Assembly (NCBI RefSeq): GCF_022489035.1
Contig: NZ_JAKVTV010000001.1
Span: 930,001 to 994,000, forward strand
Source: Christiangramia lutea
Lineage (GTDB): Bacteria; Bacteroidota; Bacteroidia; Flavobacteriales; Flavobacteriaceae
Length of the DNA: 64,000 nucleotides
Reading direction: 5' to 3'
The stretch's first letter is position 1, and the number at the start of each line of letters is the position of its first letter. The translations under genes were made by a program, and so were the position numbers. This document shows positions 1-9,997 of this stretch, one piece after another. A model generated the notes under the pieces. That model ran no database searches. It was not told where the DNA came from and saw nothing but the letters and a program-made list of their open reading frames with translations.

Positions 1-17
1 ATAAAACATATTCGTTC

Positions 18-108
18 TATATTCACAATACCATAGCATAAGTAGGTTAAGTTCATGGTAGATTTGGGGCAAAAAAAGGTGGAACTTGTTTCCGCCTTTT
101 TTTATGGA
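18..108 (+). repeat. 91-base repeat, copy 1, ending in terminator-like hairpin
   Basis: This 91-base stretch recurs at 219-309 with no difference that I can see, 201 bases downstream. It holds a TACCAT/ATGGTA inverted repeat (about 29-60) and then an A-run, a GGTGGAA/TTCCGCC stem and a T-run (about 71-103), which looks like an intrinsic terminator on the plus strand. The 17 bases before each copy are also partly alike (about 11 of 17). No protein-coding frame is evident. It may be one of two twin small RNA genes or the 3' end of a duplicated transcript; the window edge hides what lies upstream. Confidence 0.6.
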
Positions 109-218
109 TTAAAGAAAAAAAGTCAGGATAAAAAACCATACAATTTTCTGTTTTTCAGTGTTTTACCTATTTTTTTTGCCTTTTGTCTAAAAAATTAATT
201 CATATGAAATTTTCGTGT

Positions 219-309
219 TATATTCACAATACCATAGCATAAGTAGGTTAAGTTCATGGTAGATTTGGGGCAAAAAAAGGTGGAACTTGTTTCCGCCTTT
301 TTTTATGGA
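219..309 (+). repeat. 91-base repeat, copy 2
   Basis: Second copy of the element at 18-108, with the same small inverted repeat and the same terminator-like hairpin. The 110 bases between the copies (109-218) are AT-rich and show no gene. The next feature, the sod terminator at 330-357, serves the opposite strand. Confidence 0.6.
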
Positions 310-329
310 ATATCATTAAAATTAGATAT

Positions 330-357
330 AAAAAAAAGGCCACCAATTGGTGGCCTT
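330..357 (-). terminator. Intrinsic terminator of sod
   Basis: A near-perfect palindrome (AAGGCCACC, AATT, GGTGGCCTT) lies about 25 bases after the superoxide dismutase stop. Read on the minus strand it is followed by a run of eight T. Confidence 0.8.
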
Positions 358-379
358 AAAAATTTTATCTGGATCGAGA

Positions 380-988
380 TTATTTTGCTTTTGCATATCT
401 GCTAGAGACTTCTTTCCAATTAATCACATTAAAGAATGCGTCTATATATTCCGGACGCTTATTTTGGTAGTTCAAATAATATGCATGCTCCCAAACATCC
501 AGTCCAAGAATAGGAGTACCACCACAACCAACACCAGGCATTATTGGATTATCCTGGTTAGGAGTAGAGCAGATCTCCACTTTTCCACCTTCATGAACAC
601 ACAACCATGCCCATCCAGATCCAAACTGACCCGCTGCTGCTTTAGAAAATTCTTCCTTAAATGCTTCGAAAGACCCATAGGCGCTATCAATTGCACTGGC
701 AAGCTCTCCTTCAGGTTTTCCTCCTCCCTCTGGAGACATGATCTCCCAGAACAAACTGTGGTTATAGAAACCACCTCCGTTATTACGAACTGCAGAATTA
801 GACTTATCAAGATTTTTTAAAATATTCTCAATATTCTTACCCTCAAGTTCAGTACCTTCTATCGCGTTGTTCAATTTACTTGTGTAACCCGCGTGATGTT
901 TTCCATGGTGAATTTCCATAGTTTTTGCATCTATATGTGGTTCCAATGCATCAAAAGCATATTTTAATTTTGGTAACTCAAAAGCCAT
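380..988 (-). CDS. sodA: Superoxide dismutase (Fe/Mn family)
   Basis: Converts superoxide to oxygen and hydrogen peroxide in the cytoplasm. The 202-residue length is normal for the iron/manganese family. The N-terminal helical hairpin carries the first metal histidine and the HHGKHHAGY motif, a second histidine is in [13 protein letters not shown], and the C-terminal [18 protein letters not shown] segment has the Asp and His that complete the metal site. Sequence alone does not tell iron from manganese. It is a single gene with its own terminator, and a TAAATTTG element lies about 42 bases before the ATG. Confidence 0.95.
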   Translation of the reverse strand: MAFELPKLKYAFDALEPHIDAKTMEIHHGKHHAGYTSKLNNAIEGTELEGKNIENILKNLDKSNSAVRNNGGGFYNHSLFWEIMSPEGGGKPEGELASAIDSAYGSFEAFKEEFSKAAAGQFGSGWAWLCVHEGGKVEICSTPNQDNPIMPGVGCGGTPILGLDVWEHAYYLNYQNKRPEYIDAFFNVINWKEVSSRYAKAK

Positions 989-1029
989 AATTATCTTATT
1001 TTTTTAAGTGATTAGTATTTAAACTCACC

Positions 1030-1037
1030 CAAATTTA
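1030..1037 (-). promoter_or_regulatory. Candidate -7 element for sod
   Basis: On the minus strand this reads TAAATTTG, matching the Bacteroidetes TAnnTTTG -7 consensus, about 42 bases upstream of the sod start. No clear TTG -33 element sits at the expected distance, so this is a moderate call. Confidence 0.45.
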
Positions 1038-1165
1038 GCTATTAGCCTATGTAATGGAAATTTTTTAGTGTTATAAAATACTTAAAAGCAATGCCTATTA
1101 AAAATCCATTTTTATTTTACTTTTAATTTTTAATATTTTTTCAAAACCCAATCATAACAAGCTAT

Positions 1166-4100
1166 TTGAAAAATTCCTTTAATATTTACAACGCCTCTGC
1201 TGGTTCGGGGAAGACCTTTACCCTGGTTAAAGAATACCTTTGCCTTCTCTTCAGGTCTAATAGAAAAGACAGGTACAAAAACATCCTGGCAATTACATTT
1301 ACCAATAAGGCCGTAGGGGAAATGAAAAAAAGGATCATTGAAAGCCTGGTAGAGTTTTCGCGAATTGATGAACTTTCGAACAACAGTGCCCTCCTATATG
1401 CAATTTCAGAGGAGACCGGCCTTTCCGCGAAAGAAATAAAAAGCAGGTCTACTGAAATTCTTAAAAGCATCATCCATAATTATGCGGCTTTTGAAATTTC
1501 CACTATAGATGGGTTTACTCATCGTGTGTTGAGGACTTTTGCCCGGGACCTGGGTATTCCCATGAATTTCGAAGTTGAACTCAGCACAGATGATATTCTT
1601 ATGGAAGCTGTGGAGAGTTTAATAAATCGGGCCGGAACCGATAAAAAACTTACCAAGGTTTTGATCGATTATACCTTGTCTAAAACAGATGATGACAAGA
1701 GCTGGGATATTAGCAGGGATCTTTTTAGCATCTCAAAACTTCTCATCAATGAGAATCACCAGAAGGCTATTCAGATTCTAAAGGATAAAACCCTAGAAGA
1801 TTTTGAAAAATTCAGTAAAAAACTAAGATCTGATATCAAGATTGCTGAAGAAACCTTAAAACTTTCAGCAGAATCTTTTTTCGACCTTATACAGTCAAAT
1901 GGAATTCAGGAATCTGATTTCAGCGGAAAATATGTCCCAAAGCATTTCGATAAGTTAAGGTCTGGCGCATCTGTAAATTTCAGTACCAAATGGGCTGAAA
2001 ATATTGCTGAACAACCTCTTTACCCAAAAAAGGCAAAAGAAGTTGCAAAGGTTGCTCTCGATGGTATTCAGGATGAAATTGTTGAAATTTTTAATACCTC
2101 CAAAAAAGCCTATTTTCAGATAGAGTTTCTAACAGAAATACGAAAAAATCTCGTCCAACTGTCCCTTTTGAATGAAATTAACCGGGAAGTTGAAGAAATT
2201 AAGAAGGAAAGAAATCTGGTCTTGATCTCTGAATTCAACCCAAAAATTAGCGAGCAAGTTAAAGATCAGCCTGTTCCATTTATATACGAACGACTTGGGG
2301 AAAGGTACCAACATTATTTCATAGATGAATTCCAGGATACCTCCAGGATGCAATGGGAAAATTTGATTCCCCTGGTAGGTAATAATCTGGATTCTGCTGA
2401 ACCAGCCGGATTAACTATTGTTGGCGATGCAAAACAAAGTATTTACAGGTGGCGTGGTGGCAGGGCAGAACAGCTTATAGACCTGAGTAACCTAAAATCT
2501 GCTCCTTTTCAAACTGAACAGAATGTGGTTAATCTACCAGATAATTACAGAAGCGGCTCTGAAGTGGTCAATTTCAACAATAGCTTTTTCACCTATGCTT
2601 CATCTCTACTTAACTATCCAGAATATTCTGAATTATTCAAAAACTCATCCCAGAATCCAAAAAAAGGTGATTATGGTTATGTGAAGATCGAATTCGTAGA
2701 GGCTTCCAATCGTGAAGAAGAATACCAGATATATCCACAAAAGATCCTGGAAATAATTAAAGATCTTGATTCGAAAGAATTTCAGCGCAAGGATATTTGC
2801 ATACTTACCAGAACTCGAAACGAAGGTGTGGCCATAGCTGAATTCCTTAGCGAATATAGTATTCCCGTGATCTCATCGGAAACCTTACTTCTTGATCAAT
2901 CTCCTGAAGTTAGATTTATAGTGAATCTGCTTCGTTTTTCCATGAATCCTGAGGAAGACCAAATAAAGCTTAGGATATTCGACTATCTTCTGGAAAGATA
3001 TACTTCGGAAGAACATTTTCACAAGGTTATAATTGAGAATTTGCCTGAAAATGGCTCAAATTTCTTTAAATGGCTTAAAGATTTTCAACTGGAATTTGAT
3101 TTAAATCAGCTTAAAAAATTTTCTTTATATGAATCTGTAGAATATATAATAAGGTCTTTCTCCCTAATAAAGGACTCTAATGCATATATCCAGTTCTTCC
3201 TGGATTTCGTATTCGAGACAACCCAAAAAACGGCGAATAGTTTGAATGACTTCCTGGAAAAATGGGAACAGAAAAAAGACAAATTAAGCATCGTTGTTCC
3301 AGAAAGCGATAATGCAGTACAGATCATGACCATCCATAAATCTAAAGGACTGGAATTCCCTGTAGTTATCTATCCTTTTGCAAATTCAGATCTTCAGGAT
3401 ACCAGGAATGATAATCTCTGGCTGGATATACACGATGAAAATATTCCTGTTGCCTATGTGAGCGCTTCCTCAAAAATGTTGAATTGGAATGAGGCTGCTT
3501 CCCAGAAATACCAGGATCTGGTTCATAAAAATGAATTGGATACGTTGAATGTCCTTTATGTTGCCTGTACCAGGGCCGCACAACAGCTTTACCTACTATC
3601 AAATTATAATGAAAGGCCGAAAAAGAATACTAATGTTTCAGATATGCTGGCAGATTTCATTAAAACTACCGGTATGTGGAACGACGGATTTATTTATGAA
3701 TTTGGCGATTCGGGACAAGCTATAAATTCAAAAAAGACAGGCAATCAAAGTATTGAACCTGCAAAATATTATTCCTCTTCCACCCAAAACCAGGCCGTTA
3801 ATATAGTGACCAGGTCTGGATCCCTTTGGGATTCAAAACAGCAGGATGCCATTGAAAAAGGAGAGATCACCCATGAGATCTTGGCCAGGATCAATAAAGC
3901 TGAAGACCTTACTAAAGCTATGGAATGGGCAGTTAATACGGGGATGATTAAGAAATCTTCTCAAGAGCCAATTTCAGAATTGATTTTAAAAATCATGGAA
4001 CATCCAGATCTAAAACAGTTCTATTCCCCGAATTCGGAAAACCTGAATGAAAAAGAACTAATTACTATAAACGGAAAGAGACTAAGGCCGGATAGATTGA

Positions 4101-4270
4101 ATTTCCACGACGGAAAAGTAACCGTTATTGATTATAAGACCGGGGGATTTGTAGATTCTCATAAAATGCAGGTTTCAGAATATGCCAGTTCCCTTATGGA
4201 AATGGGATATGAGATAGAGAAATGCCTGCTAATTTATACGAATAACCCTATAATCATTAAGAATGTATAA
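1166..4270 (+). CDS. AddA/RecB-like UvrD helicase with C-terminal PD-(D/E)XK nuclease
   Basis: Large (1034 residues) superfamily 1 helicase-nuclease, probably part of the AddAB-type machinery that processes double-strand DNA ends for recombination. Walker A ASAGSGKT is at 10-17, the Walker B segment FIDEFQDTS near 388-396, the GDAKQSIYRWRGG motif near 425-437 and the IHKSKGLEFP motif near 721. The C-terminal nuclease core ends with IDYKTGG near 988-994. The start used is TTG, forced because the P-loop begins only nine residues in. Its likely partner, the AddB-like protein, is encoded at 7241-9997 with kbl and ompA in between. Confidence 0.85.
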   Translation: MKNSFNIYNASAGSGKTFTLVKEYLCLLFRSNRKDRYKNILAITFTNKAVGEMKKRIIESLVEFSRIDELSNNSALLYAISEETGLSAKEIKSRSTEILKSIIHNYAAFEISTIDGFTHRVLRTFARDLGIPMNFEVELSTDDILMEAVESLINRAGTDKKLTKVLIDYTLSKTDDDKSWDISRDLFSISKLLINENHQKAIQILKDKTLEDFEKFSKKLRSDIKIAEETLKLSAESFFDLIQSNGIQESDFSGKYVPKHFDKLRSGASVNFSTKWAENIAEQPLYPKKAKEVAKVALDGIQDEIVEIFNTSKKAYFQIEFLTEIRKNLVQLSLLNEINREVEEIKKERNLVLISEFNPKISEQVKDQPVPFIYERLGERYQHYFIDEFQDTSRMQWENLIPLVGNNLDSAEPAGLTIVGDAKQSIYRWRGGRAEQLIDLSNLKSAPFQTEQNVVNLPDNYRSGSEVVNFNNSFFTYASSLLNYPEYSELFKNSSQNPKKGDYGYVKIEFVEASNREEEYQIYPQKILEIIKDLDSKEFQRKDICILTRTRNEGVAIAEFLSEYSIPVISSETLLLDQSPEVRFIVNLLRFSMNPEEDQIKLRIFDYLLERYTSEEHFHKVIIENLPENGSNFFKWLKDFQLEFDLNQLKKFSLYESVEYIIRSFSLIKDSNAYIQFFLDFVFETTQKTANSLNDFLEKWEQKKDKLSIVVPESDNAVQIMTIHKSKGLEFPVVIYPFANSDLQDTRNDNLWLDIHDENIPVAYVSASSKMLNWNEAASQKYQDLVHKNELDTLNVLYVACTRAAQQLYLLSNYNERPKKNTNVSDMLADFIKTTGMWNDGFIYEFGDSGQAINSKKTGNQSIEPAKYYSSSTQNQAVNIVTRSGSLWDSKQQDAIEKGEITHEILARINKAEDLTKAMEWAVNTGMIKKSSQEPISELILKIMEHPDLKQFYSPNSENLNEKELITINGKRLRPDRLNFHDGKVTVIDYKTGGFVDSHKMQVSEYASSLMEMGYEIEKCLLIYTNNPIIIKNV

Positions 4271-4278
4271 AAGAAGCT

Positions 4279-4286
4279 TAAATTTG
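4279..4286 (+). promoter_or_regulatory. Candidate -7 element for kbl
   Basis: TAAATTTG, a match to TAnnTTTG, about 90 bases before the kbl ATG in the 105-base gap after the helicase gene. A good -33 partner was not found. Confidence 0.35.
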
Positions 4287-4375
4287 TTGATCTGGTCTAT
4301 AAATACAGCCTGAAGTCTGGACAATTAAGATGAGGGCTGATTAAAATAAATTACTAAAAGAAAAACTATTCAAAC

Positions 4376-5569
4376 ATGTACGGAGCTATAAAAGAAAATT
4401 TACAAAAGGAGATTGAAGAAATTAAAGAAGCAGGGCTTTATAAAAGGGAAAGGATCATAACCGGGCCTCAGGATGCGGTAATTAAGATCGCCTCTGGCCA
4501 GGAAGTAATCAACTTTTGTGCGAACAATTATCTTGGGTTATCATCTCACCCGGAAGTGATCCAGGCCGCTAAGGATACTTTAGACACTCATGGATTTGGT
4601 ATGTCCAGCGTACGATTCATCTGCGGAACTCAGGATATTCATAAAGAGCTGGAACAAAAGATCTCAGATTTCTACGGAACCGAGGACACTATTCTTTATG
4701 CAGCCTGTTTCGATGCCAATGGAGGAATTTTCGAACCACTTTTAACTAAAGAAGATGCAATCATTTCAGATTCATTAAATCATGCATCCATCATTGACGG
4801 GGTTAGATTATGTAAAGCTGGAAGATATCGTTACCAAAATGGCGATATGCAAGACCTGGAAGATAAACTAAAGGAAGCAAATGAAAACGGTGCCAGATAC
4901 AAGCTGATTGTGACCGATGGCGTATTTTCTATGGATGGTCTGGTTGCACCACTTGATGAAATTTGTGACCTGGCCGACAAATATGATGCTATGGTTATGA
5001 TTGATGAATGTCATGCCACCGGGTTCATTGGTGAAAATGGTATAGGAACCCTGGAAGAGAAAAATGTCCTTGGAAGAATAGATATTATCACTGGAACCCT
5101 TGGTAAGGCTCTAGGAGGTGCCATGGGCGGTTATACTACTGCAAAAAAGGAGATCATTGAAATCTTAAGACAGAGATCAAGACCTTATTTATTCTCGAAC
5201 TCTTTAGCGCCAGCCATTGTAGGAGCATCCATTAAGGTTTTCGATATGTTGAAAACAGATGATAGCCTTAGAAAGAAACTAAAGGATAATACTGCCTATT
5301 TTAAGAAAGGAATTAAAGATGCAGGTTTTGAAATTATAGATGGAGAAGCGGCAATCGTTCCGGTTATGCTACATGACGCAAAACTTTCCCAGGATATGGC
5401 AGATAAATTACTTGAGGAAGGAATTTATGTAATAGGCTTCTTTTACCCGGTTGTACCTAAAGGAAAAGCACGAATTAGGGTGCAATTATCTGCAGCTCAC
5501 GAAAGAGAACATTTAGACAAGGCAATTAATGCTTTTAAAAATGTTGGAAAGGAATTAGGCATAATTTAG
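4376..5569 (+). CDS. kbl: Glycine C-acetyltransferase (2-amino-3-ketobutyrate CoA ligase)
   Basis: PLP-dependent enzyme of the alpha-oxoamine synthase family. It cleaves 2-amino-3-ketobutyrate with CoA to glycine and acetyl-CoA in threonine breakdown. The 397-residue length is typical. Visible signatures are [10 protein letters not shown] near the N-terminus, the PLP aspartate region MIDECHATG, and the Schiff-base lysine in [10 protein letters not shown]. No threonine dehydrogenase gene is adjacent, so the substrate is inferred from overall resemblance to Kbl rather than BioF or HemA. It has its own intergenic gap on each side. Confidence 0.9.
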   Translation: MYGAIKENLQKEIEEIKEAGLYKRERIITGPQDAVIKIASGQEVINFCANNYLGLSSHPEVIQAAKDTLDTHGFGMSSVRFICGTQDIHKELEQKISDFYGTEDTILYAACFDANGGIFEPLLTKEDAIISDSLNHASIIDGVRLCKAGRYRYQNGDMQDLEDKLKEANENGARYKLIVTDGVFSMDGLVAPLDEICDLADKYDAMVMIDECHATGFIGENGIGTLEEKNVLGRIDIITGTLGKALGGAMGGYTTAKKEIIEILRQRSRPYLFSNSLAPAIVGASIKVFDMLKTDDSLRKKLKDNTAYFKKGIKDAGFEIIDGEAAIVPVMLHDAKLSQDMADKLLEEGIYVIGFFYPVVPKGKARIRVQLSAAHEREHLDKAINAFKNVGKELGII

Positions 5570-5690
5570 AGTTAAAAAAAGGTTTAAAATTTCATTAATA
5601 TATTATCAAAATTATTGATATTCAGATATTAAAATGTTTAGAAAAGCCTTGGAAAGGCTCTGCAATTAAGAAAACTTTATTATTTTTACC

Positions 5691-5721
5691 TTTGTTAATA
5701 TACATTAAGCGTATACTTTTG
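5691..5721 (+). promoter_or_regulatory. Consensus promoter of the OmpA porin gene
   Basis: TTTG at 5691-5694, exactly 19 bases, then TACTTTTG at 5714-5721: a full match to the Bacteroidetes -33/-7 consensus. The -7 ends 34 bases before the ATG. Strong expression would suit an abundant outer-membrane protein. Confidence 0.8.
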
Positions 5722-5755
5722 TTCACAATTAACACTTAAAACTAAACTATTAAAT

Positions 5756-7174
5756 ATGAAACATCTTAGCAAAATTGTACTGGCCTCATTACTGATATTT
5801 GGCTTTACTTCGGTTAAGGCACAAGATGCTGACAACCCATGGGCAATTGGTATTGGTACCAATGCAGTTGATTTCTATCCGGTAGGAGAGGATGCTCCTC
5901 GAGGTGACTATTTCGACGAATATTTCAACACAGGTGATCACTGGAATATTCTTCCTGCGGTCTCTAAACTAACTGTATCCAGATACATTGGAGCAGGTTT
6001 TGTTGGTGAATTAAGTGGTACCATCAACCAGATCGAAAATTACGGTGATAGATCTGTAGGTGATTTAGCCTATTATGGTTTAGACCTTAGTGCAGATTAC
6101 AGCCTAAGAGCTATGCTAAATGATGGATGGTTCGATCCAGTAATTGGTATTGGTGGTGGTTACACTTGGATAGGTGATCAAGACGACGCTGATATTGAAA
6201 ACGCTGATGCATTTACCTTGAACGGTAAAGTAGGTTTCAATTTCTGGTTCTCAGATCATATCGCTCTTTCGCTTGAATCTAAGTACAAGCATGCTTTTGA
6301 GCCGGAAAGTGCAAAACATTTCCAACACTCAGCAGGTATTAAATTTATCTTTGGTGGAAAAGATACTGACGGTGACGGAATCTATGATAAATATGACGAA
6401 TGTCCTGAAGAACCAGGTCTAGAAGAATTTAACGGATGTCCTGATACTGACGGTGACGGAATCGAAGATCGTCAGGATGCATGTCCAAACGAAGCTGGTT
6501 TAGCTGAATTTGATGGATGTCCTGATACTGACGGTGACGGAATCGCCGATCCAGATGATGACTGTCCGGAAGAAGCTGGTCTAGCTGAATTGAATGGTTG
6601 TCCAGATGCTGACGGTGACGGAGTAAGAGATGGTGACGATAACTGTCCAGACGAAGCTGGTCCTGCTGAAAACGACGGATGCCCATGGCCTGATACTGAC
6701 GGTGACGGAATCCTAGATAAGGATGATGACTGTCCTAACGAAGCTGGTCCTGCTGCATCTAACGGATGTCCAGAGCCAACTGCTGAAGTTATTTCAGAAT
6801 TGAATGAATACTCTAAAACTGTATTGTTCGACTTGAACAAAGCTACTATCAGAACAGAGTCTGAAGATGCGCTACAGTCTATTGTTGATATTATGAATGA
6901 GTATCCACAAACTATCTTCCACGTGGAAGGACACACAGATAGTTCTGGTGCTGAGTCTTATAACATGAAGCTTTCAAAAGAGCGTGCTGCATCTGTAGCT
7001 ACTTGGTTAGAAGAAAACGGTGTACCTGCAAACAGATTAACTTCTGATGGTTACGGTGAAACTCAACCAATTGCAACTAACAGTACTGCTGAAGGAAGAC
7101 AGGAAAACAGACGTGTTGAGATCTCTCTTGATAAAGAAAGAGAGATGAAGGACACTTCTGGAGATAATGAATAA
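5756..7174 (+). CDS. OmpA-family outer-membrane protein with thrombospondin type-3 repeats
   Basis: A 472-residue envelope protein. An N-terminal signal peptide ends near SVKAQ (residue 23); a beta-barrel-like domain runs to about residue 200; then about five calcium-binding thrombospondin type-3 repeats of the form DTDGDGI...D.CP (about 203-340); and a C-terminal OmpA domain (about 350-465) with the peptidoglycan-binding GHTDSSG and ENRRVEI motifs. It probably ties the outer membrane to the cell wall. The repeats are also similar at DNA level (the base string CTGACGGTGACGGA recurs), so recombination could change their number. A strong promoter and a terminator flank it as a single gene. Confidence 0.92.
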   Translation: MKHLSKIVLASLLIFGFTSVKAQDADNPWAIGIGTNAVDFYPVGEDAPRGDYFDEYFNTGDHWNILPAVSKLTVSRYIGAGFVGELSGTINQIENYGDRSVGDLAYYGLDLSADYSLRAMLNDGWFDPVIGIGGGYTWIGDQDDADIENADAFTLNGKVGFNFWFSDHIALSLESKYKHAFEPESAKHFQHSAGIKFIFGGKDTDGDGIYDKYDECPEEPGLEEFNGCPDTDGDGIEDRQDACPNEAGLAEFDGCPDTDGDGIADPDDDCPEEAGLAELNGCPDADGDGVRDGDDNCPDEAGPAENDGCPWPDTDGDGILDKDDDCPNEAGPAASNGCPEPTAEVISELNEYSKTVLFDLNKATIRTESEDALQSIVDIMNEYPQTIFHVEGHTDSSGAESYNMKLSKERAASVATWLEENGVPANRLTSDGYGETQPIATNSTAEGRQENRRVEISLDKEREMKDTSGDNE

Positions 7175-7201
7175 TTAGATTTTAAATAATCTCAATGAGA
7201 A

Positions 7202-7229
7202 AACGCTCCGCATTGCGGGGCGTTTTTTT
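7202..7229 (+). terminator. Intrinsic terminator of the OmpA porin gene
   Basis: An AACGC-CCGC stem with a three-base loop and one mismatch, followed by seven T, 27 bases after the ompA stop. Confidence 0.85.
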
Positions 7230-7240
7230 ATTTTAGGCGT

Positions 7241-9997
7241 ATGAAATCATTTATACGCGAGGTATTGCTTAAACTCCAGAAAAGCGATACTCCCCTTTCT
7301 GAAATTATCTTTGTCCTTCCAAGTAAAAGAGCAGGTTCGTACCTTCTGAAAGAACTAGCTTCTATCTCAGAAAGAACCTTTTTCGCACCTGTTGTTTATA
7401 GCGTTGAGGAATTCACCGAAGAGATCTCCGGTTTACAGTCTATAGATAACACAATTAGTCTATTTGAGTTTTACGACATATATAAAGGTTTAACTCCTAA
7501 GGAGGATTTAGAAGATTTTGAAACCTTTATAACATGGGCACAAAGTCTTATTCAGGATTTTAATGAGATAGACCGTTATTTGATAGATCACAAGCCTTTC
7601 TTTGATTACCTTTCAGGAATTCAGGATTTAAAGCACTGGTATTTACAGGAGGAGAAGACTGAACTGGTGAAACGATATTTGAAATTCTGGAAAAACCTCC
7701 CGGCCTACTACGAAGCTTTGTCTGCCAGCCTTATTGCCAAGGGAGAAGGATACCAGGGCCTGATTTACCGAAGAGCTTCAGAGAAGGTCCTTGATTACCT
7801 GGAAGAAAATACTAAAAGACATGTTTTTATAGGATTCAACGCCCTTAATACGGCGGAACAAACCATTATACAGGAATTACTGGCGAAGGAACAGGCAGAG
7901 ATATTCTGGGATATGGATAAGACCTTCTTTAATGATCCTTTCCACGCAGCTTCTATTTTTATTAGAGATTATATAAATAACTGGGATTATTATAAGGATA
8001 TAAACTACGAGGGCTTTTCAGAAAATTATTCGGAGGAAAAGAATATTGAGATCATTGGTGCTCCTAAAAATATTGGACAGGCAAAGTATCTCGGGGAAAT
8101 TCTAACCCAGTTAGATGAAGAGCAACTGCAAAATACCGCCATTGTACTAGGAGAAGAAGAGCTTTTATTACCGGTTCTGAATTCATTACCAGATGAAATA
8201 GGCGAACTCAACATCACCATGGGCTTTCCAATAAAGAACGCTCCCTTCAATTCACTTTTTGAGAATCTATTTCAGTTACACATAAAGCATACAGGAAATT
8301 ATTATTACAAAGATGTGATTTCACTTATAAATCATCCGGCTTTAAATCCCCTATTGAATCCATATGCTCAAAGCCTCATAACCAGCATTAATTCTGAAAA
8401 TCGTGTTTATTTAGATTTTGAAGAGATCCTTAATTTCTTCCCAGAAGACCGGAAAAAGATCATTAAAGCCTGCCTTCAACCAAAAAAGGATTCTGTTGGA
8501 AGCCTGATCGAAGACTTCCAGACCCTAATACATATTCTAAAAGATCATCTGAAGAGAAATGAAGATAAAATAGGGCTGGAGTTTTTATATCATTTTCATA
8601 TCCTTTTCAATAAACTGCAAACCCTGAATGAGAAATATCCACATCTTAAAACAATTAAATCTCTTTATAATTTCTATAAAGAGTTATTAAGTACTGAAAC
8701 CCTCGATTTTCAGGGAAAGCCTTTCAATGGATTACAACTTATGGGAATGCTGGAGTCAAGGGCGCTTGATTTTGAGAACGTTATTATAACTTCATTAAAC
8801 GAAGGTGTCTTACCAGCGGGAAAATCAGATAATTCCTTTATTCCCTATGACCTGAAAAAAGAATACAAATTACCCACCTACCGTGAAAAGGATGCGGTGT
8901 ATACCTACCATTTTTACAGGTTACTACAAAGAGCTAAAAATGTCTACCTACTTTATAACACGGAGGCAGAAGGATTAAATTCCGGGGAGAAAAGCAGGTT
9001 TTTAACTCAGCTTGAAATAGAAAAGCAACCAGCTCATACCATAGGAAAGGCCCTTGTAAGCCCAAAAGTTCCACAGGTGAAGAACGATTTAAAGGAAGTA
9101 AAAAAGACTCCTGAAATGCTGGAACGAATTAGATCTCTGGCATTATCCGGATTTTCACCTTCGGCATTGACCACATACATCAGGAATCCCCTCGATTTTT
9201 ACCATCAGTATGTTTTAGGCGTGAGAGACCAGGAGGAAGTGGAAGAAACTGTAGCGTTCAATACCCTGGGAACCGTTGTACATAACGCGCTTGAAAACTT
9301 ATACAAAGAACATGAGGGTGAAGTTATTTCTGAAGGTTTCATACAGAAATTCATAAAATTAGCAGATAAACAGATTATCGATGAATTCTCGGAAGCCTAT
9401 AGCAAACTCCCACTGGAAAAAGGTAAGAATCTACTGATTTTCGAAGTTGCCAAGCGTTACCTGCATAACTTCCTTAGGTTTGAACTAACGCGAATCAAGG
9501 CAGGGGAAGAGATACAAATAGTGCAGATCGAAAAAGACTTAAAAGTGGAGCTTCCTATACCAAATTTATCTTTTTCAGTTTATCTTCGCGGGAAGGTAGA
9601 CCGGGTGGAAAAATCGAACGGGATACACCGGATAATAGATTATAAAACCGGAAAGGTAGAGTCAAGAAATCTGAACGTTGTGAACTGGGAGGATATAACA
9701 AAAGATTATGATAATTACTCCAAAAGTTTTCAGGTTTTAACTTACGCAAGCTTGATTGCACTTCAGAAAGACCTTAAATTTCCGGCCGAAGCCGGGATCG
9801 TTTCGTTCAAAAATCTGAAATCAGGTTTTTTAAAGTTTGAGAAGAAAGAAGCAGGAAGCAACAAAAAGGATTCGATGATTACTGAAGAAACTTTAGAGCT
9901 CTTCCAAACGGAACTAAAAAAATTAATTATGGAGATCTGTGACCCGGAGATTCCATTTATAGAAAAGGAAATCAAAAAGAATTATGGAAGTTTCTAA
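7241..9997 (+). CDS. AddB-like PD-(D/E)XK nuclease/inactive-helicase protein
   Basis: A 918-residue protein with the layout of AddB-type subunits: an N-terminal helicase-like half (FVLPSKRAGSYLLKEL near 25-40) and a C-terminal PD-(D/E)XK nuclease (FSPSALTTYIRNPLDFYHQY near 643-662, then GTVVHNALE and IIDYKTGK near 796-804). I see no intact Walker A motif, in keeping with an AddB role. It likely pairs with the helicase-nuclease at 1166-4270 for DNA end resection. Its last 14 bases overlap the start of the alpha/beta hydrolase gene, which implies co-transcription. The cysteine ligands of an AddB iron-sulfur cluster are not obvious. Confidence 0.8.
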   Translation: MKSFIREVLLKLQKSDTPLSEIIFVLPSKRAGSYLLKELASISERTFFAPVVYSVEEFTEEISGLQSIDNTISLFEFYDIYKGLTPKEDLEDFETFITWAQSLIQDFNEIDRYLIDHKPFFDYLSGIQDLKHWYLQEEKTELVKRYLKFWKNLPAYYEALSASLIAKGEGYQGLIYRRASEKVLDYLEENTKRHVFIGFNALNTAEQTIIQELLAKEQAEIFWDMDKTFFNDPFHAASIFIRDYINNWDYYKDINYEGFSENYSEEKNIEIIGAPKNIGQAKYLGEILTQLDEEQLQNTAIVLGEEELLLPVLNSLPDEIGELNITMGFPIKNAPFNSLFENLFQLHIKHTGNYYYKDVISLINHPALNPLLNPYAQSLITSINSENRVYLDFEEILNFFPEDRKKIIKACLQPKKDSVGSLIEDFQTLIHILKDHLKRNEDKIGLEFLYHFHILFNKLQTLNEKYPHLKTIKSLYNFYKELLSTETLDFQGKPFNGLQLMGMLESRALDFENVIITSLNEGVLPAGKSDNSFIPYDLKKEYKLPTYREKDAVYTYHFYRLLQRAKNVYLLYNTEAEGLNSGEKSRFLTQLEIEKQPAHTIGKALVSPKVPQVKNDLKEVKKTPEMLERIRSLALSGFSPSALTTYIRNPLDFYHQYVLGVRDQEEVEETVAFNTLGTVVHNALENLYKEHEGEVISEGFIQKFIKLADKQIIDEFSEAYSKLPLEKGKNLLIFEVAKRYLHNFLRFELTRIKAGEEIQIVQIEKDLKVELPIPNLSFSVYLRGKVDRVEKSNGIHRIIDYKTGKVESRNLNVVNWEDITKDYDNYSKSFQVLTYASLIALQKDLKFPAEAGIVSFKNLKSGFLKFEKKEAGSNKKDSMITEETLELFQTELKKLIMEICDPEIPFIEKEIKKNYGSF

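Noticed and set aside
347-820. 157-codon frame on the plus strand opposite sod
   Set aside because: It lies wholly within the well-supported sod gene and has no recognisable protein features.
6362-6780. Regular DNA repeats that could suggest a CRISPR-like or satellite array
   Set aside because: They are codons of the thrombospondin type-3 repeats in the OmpA gene, in frame and with variable spacing.
6429-6936. Long open frames on the minus strand opposite the OmpA repeats
   Set aside because: They arise from the repeated GAC/GAT-rich codons of the thrombospondin repeats; the products are low-complexity and have no start signals.
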